Under the pieces are notes generated by a model that had not been told where the DNA came from, did no database searches, and saw only the letters and a program-made list of their open reading frames with translations. Both the position numbers and the translations under genes were made by a program. This document shows positions 35,538 through 38,412 of a stretch of 38,412 nt of DNA, one piece after another. Position 1 is the first letter of the stretch. Every line of letters starts with the position of its first letter. Location of the stretch: positions 1 to 38,412 of the IMG/VR virus record IMGVR_UViG_3300035457_000002, one strand, 5' to 3'. This DNA is from a virus.

Positions 35538-37240
35538 TTCGTTACTCCGCTCTTAATCAAACTATTACCGCGCCGCATCTGTACCTTTTGTTGCCCATCG
35601 TAGATTAACTCATTGTCAAGGTACACAGGCATGTTGACGGTCATCTCCCCACTGCCCGCGCCCTGCATTTCCTCGCGCACAATCTGACGGATTAAGTCGG
35701 CTGGGGCTTCAATGTTCTTACCTGATTTTTGATCTCCCAGCATTGCTAAAAATTGGGCGTTTGGCGGGATTACCGCGCCCGTGGCAAGTCCTGGAATCTG
35801 CGGGGCGGAAATGCTGCCAATGGGGGAAAAGCCAGGTAATAAATTACCAACAGAGTTGGCTGCGTTTATGACTGAATTTATGCCACTAATAACACCTTCG
35901 ACCATACCATTTACAATGTCTATAATGTTATTTATAACGCCCTTCACGAAACCTCTTACGCCCTCGAAGATATCGCCAAACTTTTGACCTACAAAATCCA
36001 ATGCCTTGTCAAATATAACCATGAATGGATCGATGAAGTTGACCCTAATCCAGTCAAACAGCAAGCTAAATACAGCCTTTATTTTTTCCGGTACAGTCAA
36101 ACTACCGCTTGAGATTGTTGACCACAATCCTAAAAACAAAGTTTTTGTGCTTTCAACCAAAGTAAAGAAGCCAACTGACAGCGGGTCAAAAATGTTTGTC
36201 TTGAAATTCGCGCCAGTTGTGTTATCAACAAACAAACTGTTCAGAATTCCATCAATGCCAGGCTTGAAATTGGAAACCAGCCAATCATTTATCAAACCAA
36301 ACGACTGTTGTATTTTCTGCGAGGTTGTAAGGCTATCGTCTGTGAGAGTTGCCCATAAGCCAGTAAATAAGGTTTTCGTGCTTTCGATGATGTTCCAAAA
36401 TCCGACAGAGAACGGGTCAACAAAGTTTTTCTTGACTGAATCCCACGCACCAGCTATTTCCTGACCTATCCACGTTCCCATCCACCAATCACGAATCGGC
36501 ATGATCACATTGGCAAAAAACCAATCCTTGATATTTCCCCAAGTTTCCTGTATTTTACCTATCGGGTCATTCCACCAAGACCCTATTAAGTCTTTTATGG
36601 CTTGTACCTTCTCCATAATTTCATTGGTCACAGGAACCATCTGGGTTAATACCTTTGGCAACTCCGCCGTAGTAGCCACGCCTGAATCGGTAGGTGTTTG
36701 CAATACATTGATTTGATCAAATGCAGCCAGCGCACCTTTAGCGGCTTTCTCTGCTTTTTGGGTGTTCTTTGCCAAATCTGCTGCCGATCCAGAGACAACC
36801 TGTACAACCTGACTTTGTCCAAGAAACGCAGCGGTAATCATGGCGATTTGATTGAACAGCTTTATCAGCCAATCAAGCGCAATTTTGATATAGGGCACGG
36901 CAAACTGAATCAATGGCAGAAACGCGGCGGCGATTGAAAATTGAAGTTCTGTAAATTGGTTCTTTATTCCCTCAATGTCTTTAGCTAATGGCGTTCCCTT
37001 TAGGTTTGTGCTTATCAGGTTGGAGATTGAATCGCGGATGGAGCCGAAAAGACTACGCAGTGACGCACCCAGCACAAGCAACGCGCCAATGCTCAACGCC
37101 TTGAAAAACGCCTTAAGAGATTGCCCGAATTTAGCAAATCCTTCTGACATTTTCTTTGTGCCTTGATTGAAACCTTTCGAGTCAATCGCAGTATCTATAC
37201 GGATATATCCGTCCGCTGTTCCGGCTGTAATTGCGACCAT
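35534..37240 (-). CDS. Tape measure protein
   Basis: At 568 residues this is a short tape measure. It begins ITAGTADGYIRIDTAIDSKG (tube-binding start), has several hydrophobic helices at about 50-70 and 95-150, and a C-terminal tail (GLATGAVIPPNAQFLAMLGD) typical of the family. Two tandem repeats of roughly 85 residues each contain PFSVGFWNIIESTKTLF or PLSVGFFTLVESTKTLF. At about 0.15 nm per residue the tail would be near 85 nm, an estimate from general phage experience. Confidence 0.9.
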   Translation of the reverse strand: MVAITAGTADGYIRIDTAIDSKGFNQGTKKMSEGFAKFGQSLKAFFKALSIGALLVLGASLRSLFGSIRDSISNLISTNLKGTPLAKDIEGIKNQFTELQFSIAAAFLPLIQFAVPYIKIALDWLIKLFNQIAMITAAFLGQSQVVQVVSGSAADLAKNTQKAEKAAKGALAAFDQINVLQTPTDSGVATTAELPKVLTQMVPVTNEIMEKVQAIKDLIGSWWNDPIGKIQETWGNIKDWFFANVIMPIRDWWMGTWIGQEIAGAWDSVKKNFVDPFSVGFWNIIESTKTLFTGLWATLTDDSLTTSQKIQQSFGLINDWLVSNFKPGIDGILNSLFVDNTTGANFKTNIFDPLSVGFFTLVESTKTLFLGLWSTISSGSLTVPEKIKAVFSLLFDWIRVNFIDPFMVIFDKALDFVGQKFGDIFEGVRGFVKGVINNIIDIVNGMVEGVISGINSVINAANSVGNLLPGFSPIGSISAPQIPGLATGAVIPPNAQFLAMLGDQKSGKNIEAPADLIRQIVREEMQGAGSGEMTVNMPVYLDNELIYDGQQKVQMRRGNSLIKSGVTK

Positions 37241-37812
37241 TATCTACCTGCCTGTTGTAACAATCTCTCAAACTCTGCGTTCGCTTCTCGCTCTTCCAGC
37301 GTCCTGTCGTCCACCTCTGGCACTTCGAACATTTCGCCCAGTTCACGCGCTGTTTGCTTTTCTTCTTTCGTTGCTTTCCCTGTCTTGACCCTGCGGCGAA
37401 GGTTTATCAGGTTGCAAAAGGTGGTATCTGCGCCCAAGTCCATAAATAGAGCAAGAAACTCCCACCAGTGCAAGTCAGCCATAGTCAAATCAATATTGTG
37501 AGTTTGCCTGAAGGCTGAAAATATCATGTCAGCGTCTTTCGAAAATGAATACAATCGTGGTGCGTAATTGTCACCGTCTGACACCTTTCCACCATTGAGA
37601 AACCAGCCGCATCTTTCCATTGCGGCTTTTGCGTCCCGGGGTTGGGTGACAAATAGGTTATGCAGCATAATGATTTGCTTTTCGACGTTGGACAATTCGC
37701 CGTCCTCGAATGCGAGGATGATTCTCAGACATGAGCGAAAATCGGCATTGATCTGACATATCTCTCCTGATATATCAATTTCAGTAGGGAGAGTGTCGGT
37801 CAGAATGTTCAT
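37240..37812 (-). CDS. Tail assembly chaperone, Gp15 family
   Basis: The 190-residue protein matches bacteriophage Gp15: an N-terminal helix after MNILTDTLPTEIDIS, DFRSCLRIILAFEDGELS, YSFSKDADMIFSAF, TMADLHWWEFLALFMDL and a Glu-rich tail. It starts in a TAATG overlap with the gene upstream and precedes the tape measure. It helps wrap the tape measure during tail assembly. No frameshift site linking it to the upstream chaperone was evident. Confidence 0.85.
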   Translation of the reverse strand: MNILTDTLPTEIDISGEICQINADFRSCLRIILAFEDGELSNVEKQIIMLHNLFVTQPRDAKAAMERCGWFLNGGKVSDGDNYAPRLYSFSKDADMIFSAFRQTHNIDLTMADLHWWEFLALFMDLGADTTFCNLINLRRRVKTGKATKEEKQTARELGEMFEVPEVDDRTLEEREANAEFERLLQQAGR

Positions 37813-38270
37813 TATTTCTTCTTGCCTTTTACGGTTCTCTTGTTGCGTTTTGCGCTTTCTGGATTGAGATAGGGAGATACTTTTTGTACGCGGGTCTTGG
37901 AGATGAAGGGCGAAATACCGTCAAGAAACTGGCTGAACATGTCCAGCGTCCGCGCCCCACCAAATACCTTGAGGCTCGTATCCTTGCCAAAGACCGAATC
38001 GATTCGGTCACAAATGTAATCGCATGAATCGCGCAATAAGGTAAGTCGTGCCGCCATATTGATAGGTAAACCATCTGCGTCAAGTGAGGTTATTTTCTCG
38101 TTCTGTTCTGCGCGTGCCTGATATTCTTTTAGTTTTTCTTCAAACTGCGCGATGAGTTGATAGAACTTTTCGACAAATATCAGGTCAGACGGATTGAACT
38201 CGATTACACGGGCGGGGTCGTCGTTGACCATAATTCTCTTTACGCCAGTGTCTATTTGTATTGATTCCAT
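37812..38270 (-). CDS. Tail assembly chaperone, first gene
   Basis: From ATG 38270, after AAAGG, the protein has 152 residues. It has the N-terminal VIEFNPSDLIFVEKFYQLIA domain and long charged helices of the siphophage tail-assembly chaperone, ending in a very basic tail (NKRTVKGKKK). Just after the tail-tube genes (across the circle junction) and before Gp15, this is the standard position. Confidence 0.75.
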   Translation of the reverse strand: MESIQIDTGVKRIMVNDDPARVIEFNPSDLIFVEKFYQLIAQFEEKLKEYQARAEQNEKITSLDADGLPINMAARLTLLRDSCDYICDRIDSVFGKDTSLKVFGGARTLDMFSQFLDGISPFISKTRVQKVSPYLNPESAKRNKRTVKGKKK

Positions 38271-38284
38271 GTATTGCCTTTCTG

Positions 38285-38305
38285 AAAACCCGCCTTTCAA
38301 GCGGG
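38285..38305 (-). terminator. Partial terminator after tail-tube genes
   Basis: On the minus strand GCCCGC-TTGAAAG-GCGGG is followed by TTTTC. It sits between the tail-tube genes and the tail-assembly genes, at the seam of the circular map. Such attenuators let highly expressed tube genes outnumber downstream genes. The same sequence starts at base 1. Confidence 0.75.
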
Positions 38306-38412
38306 CTTATAATTAGGATGCGGCTCTTGTTATGTCAATATGGTAAGTAACTGTCTCAGTTCCTACCGTCACATCAATTGTGAGGTGATTTACACCAACG
38401 TCAAGTGCGGCA
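38290..38412. repeat. Terminal direct repeat, right copy
   Basis: Identical to bases 1-123. Joining the copies restores a continuous structural operon, which supports a circular map of 38,289 bp and completeness of the genome. Confidence 0.95.

Noticed and set aside
37240-38270. Programmed frameshift joining the two tail-assembly genes
   Set aside because: No slippery heptamer was evident near the junction; the second gene has its own start in a TAATG overlap.

Overview
The window is a complete circular (or circularly permuted) tailed-phage genome. Its first 123 bases recur exactly as its last 123, so the unique circle is 38,289 bp. The order terminase, portal, head morphogenesis, scaffold, capsid, connectors, tail tube, Gp15-like chaperone, short tape measure, baseplate and fibres is that of a siphovirus. 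No phage integrase, excisionase or lysogeny repressor was recognised. Host is inference only. The GH25 lysin, the lipoprotein signals and especially the Thr/Pro-rich linkers of the GH16 lipoprotein resemble secreted proteins of Chloroflexota (Anaerolineae), but no gene proves it.

Layout. One long leftward (minus-strand) unit covers three modules. About 19.3 down to 13.3 kb holds accessory, nuclease, regulator and membrane genes. About 13.0 down to 8.3 kb holds a GH16 lipoprotein, a GH25 endolysin and a terminase with small- and large-subunit regions fused. About 8.3 kb down to 1 and on across the origin from 38.3 to 32.0 kb holds virion assembly. A second leftward early block (23.2 to 19.3 kb) carries a small methyltransferase-like protein, a replication-associated unknown and a DnaB-type helicase, separated by structured intergenic RNA. 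A rightward block starts at 23.38 kb with three small genes, then an elaborate structured leader, an ERF-type annealing protein, SSB and a putative ribbon-helix-helix protein.

The outstanding feature lies between that early operon and the convergent fibre genes. Positions 25,967-31,753 are an array of 13 integron-type gene cassettes, all in the direction of the operon. Each ends in an attC-like site. In every cassette the 5' end (G/TTRRRY...) is the reverse complement of the R'' box of its own attC, usually over 8-11 bases, which is the signature of integron cassettes. Cargo includes two DNA methyltransferases, a PAPS-reductase-like PP-loop protein and many small unknown proteins, several with Cys-rich tails encoded inside attC. 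A fourteenth, solitary cassette sits on the minus strand at 15,303-15,540, again co-oriented with its operon. No integron integrase was recognised in this apparently complete genome, so the array looks like a phage-borne cluster of attC sites lacking an integrase that must be mobilised in trans.

Other notable features are very short or absent 5' leaders at two promoters, a dense cluster of TGTTGTC/GACAACA heptamers around a winged-helix gene, mutually exclusive hairpins controlling a Shine-Dalgarno sequence, tandem major tail proteins of which one has an Ig-like extension, and several overlapping micro-genes.
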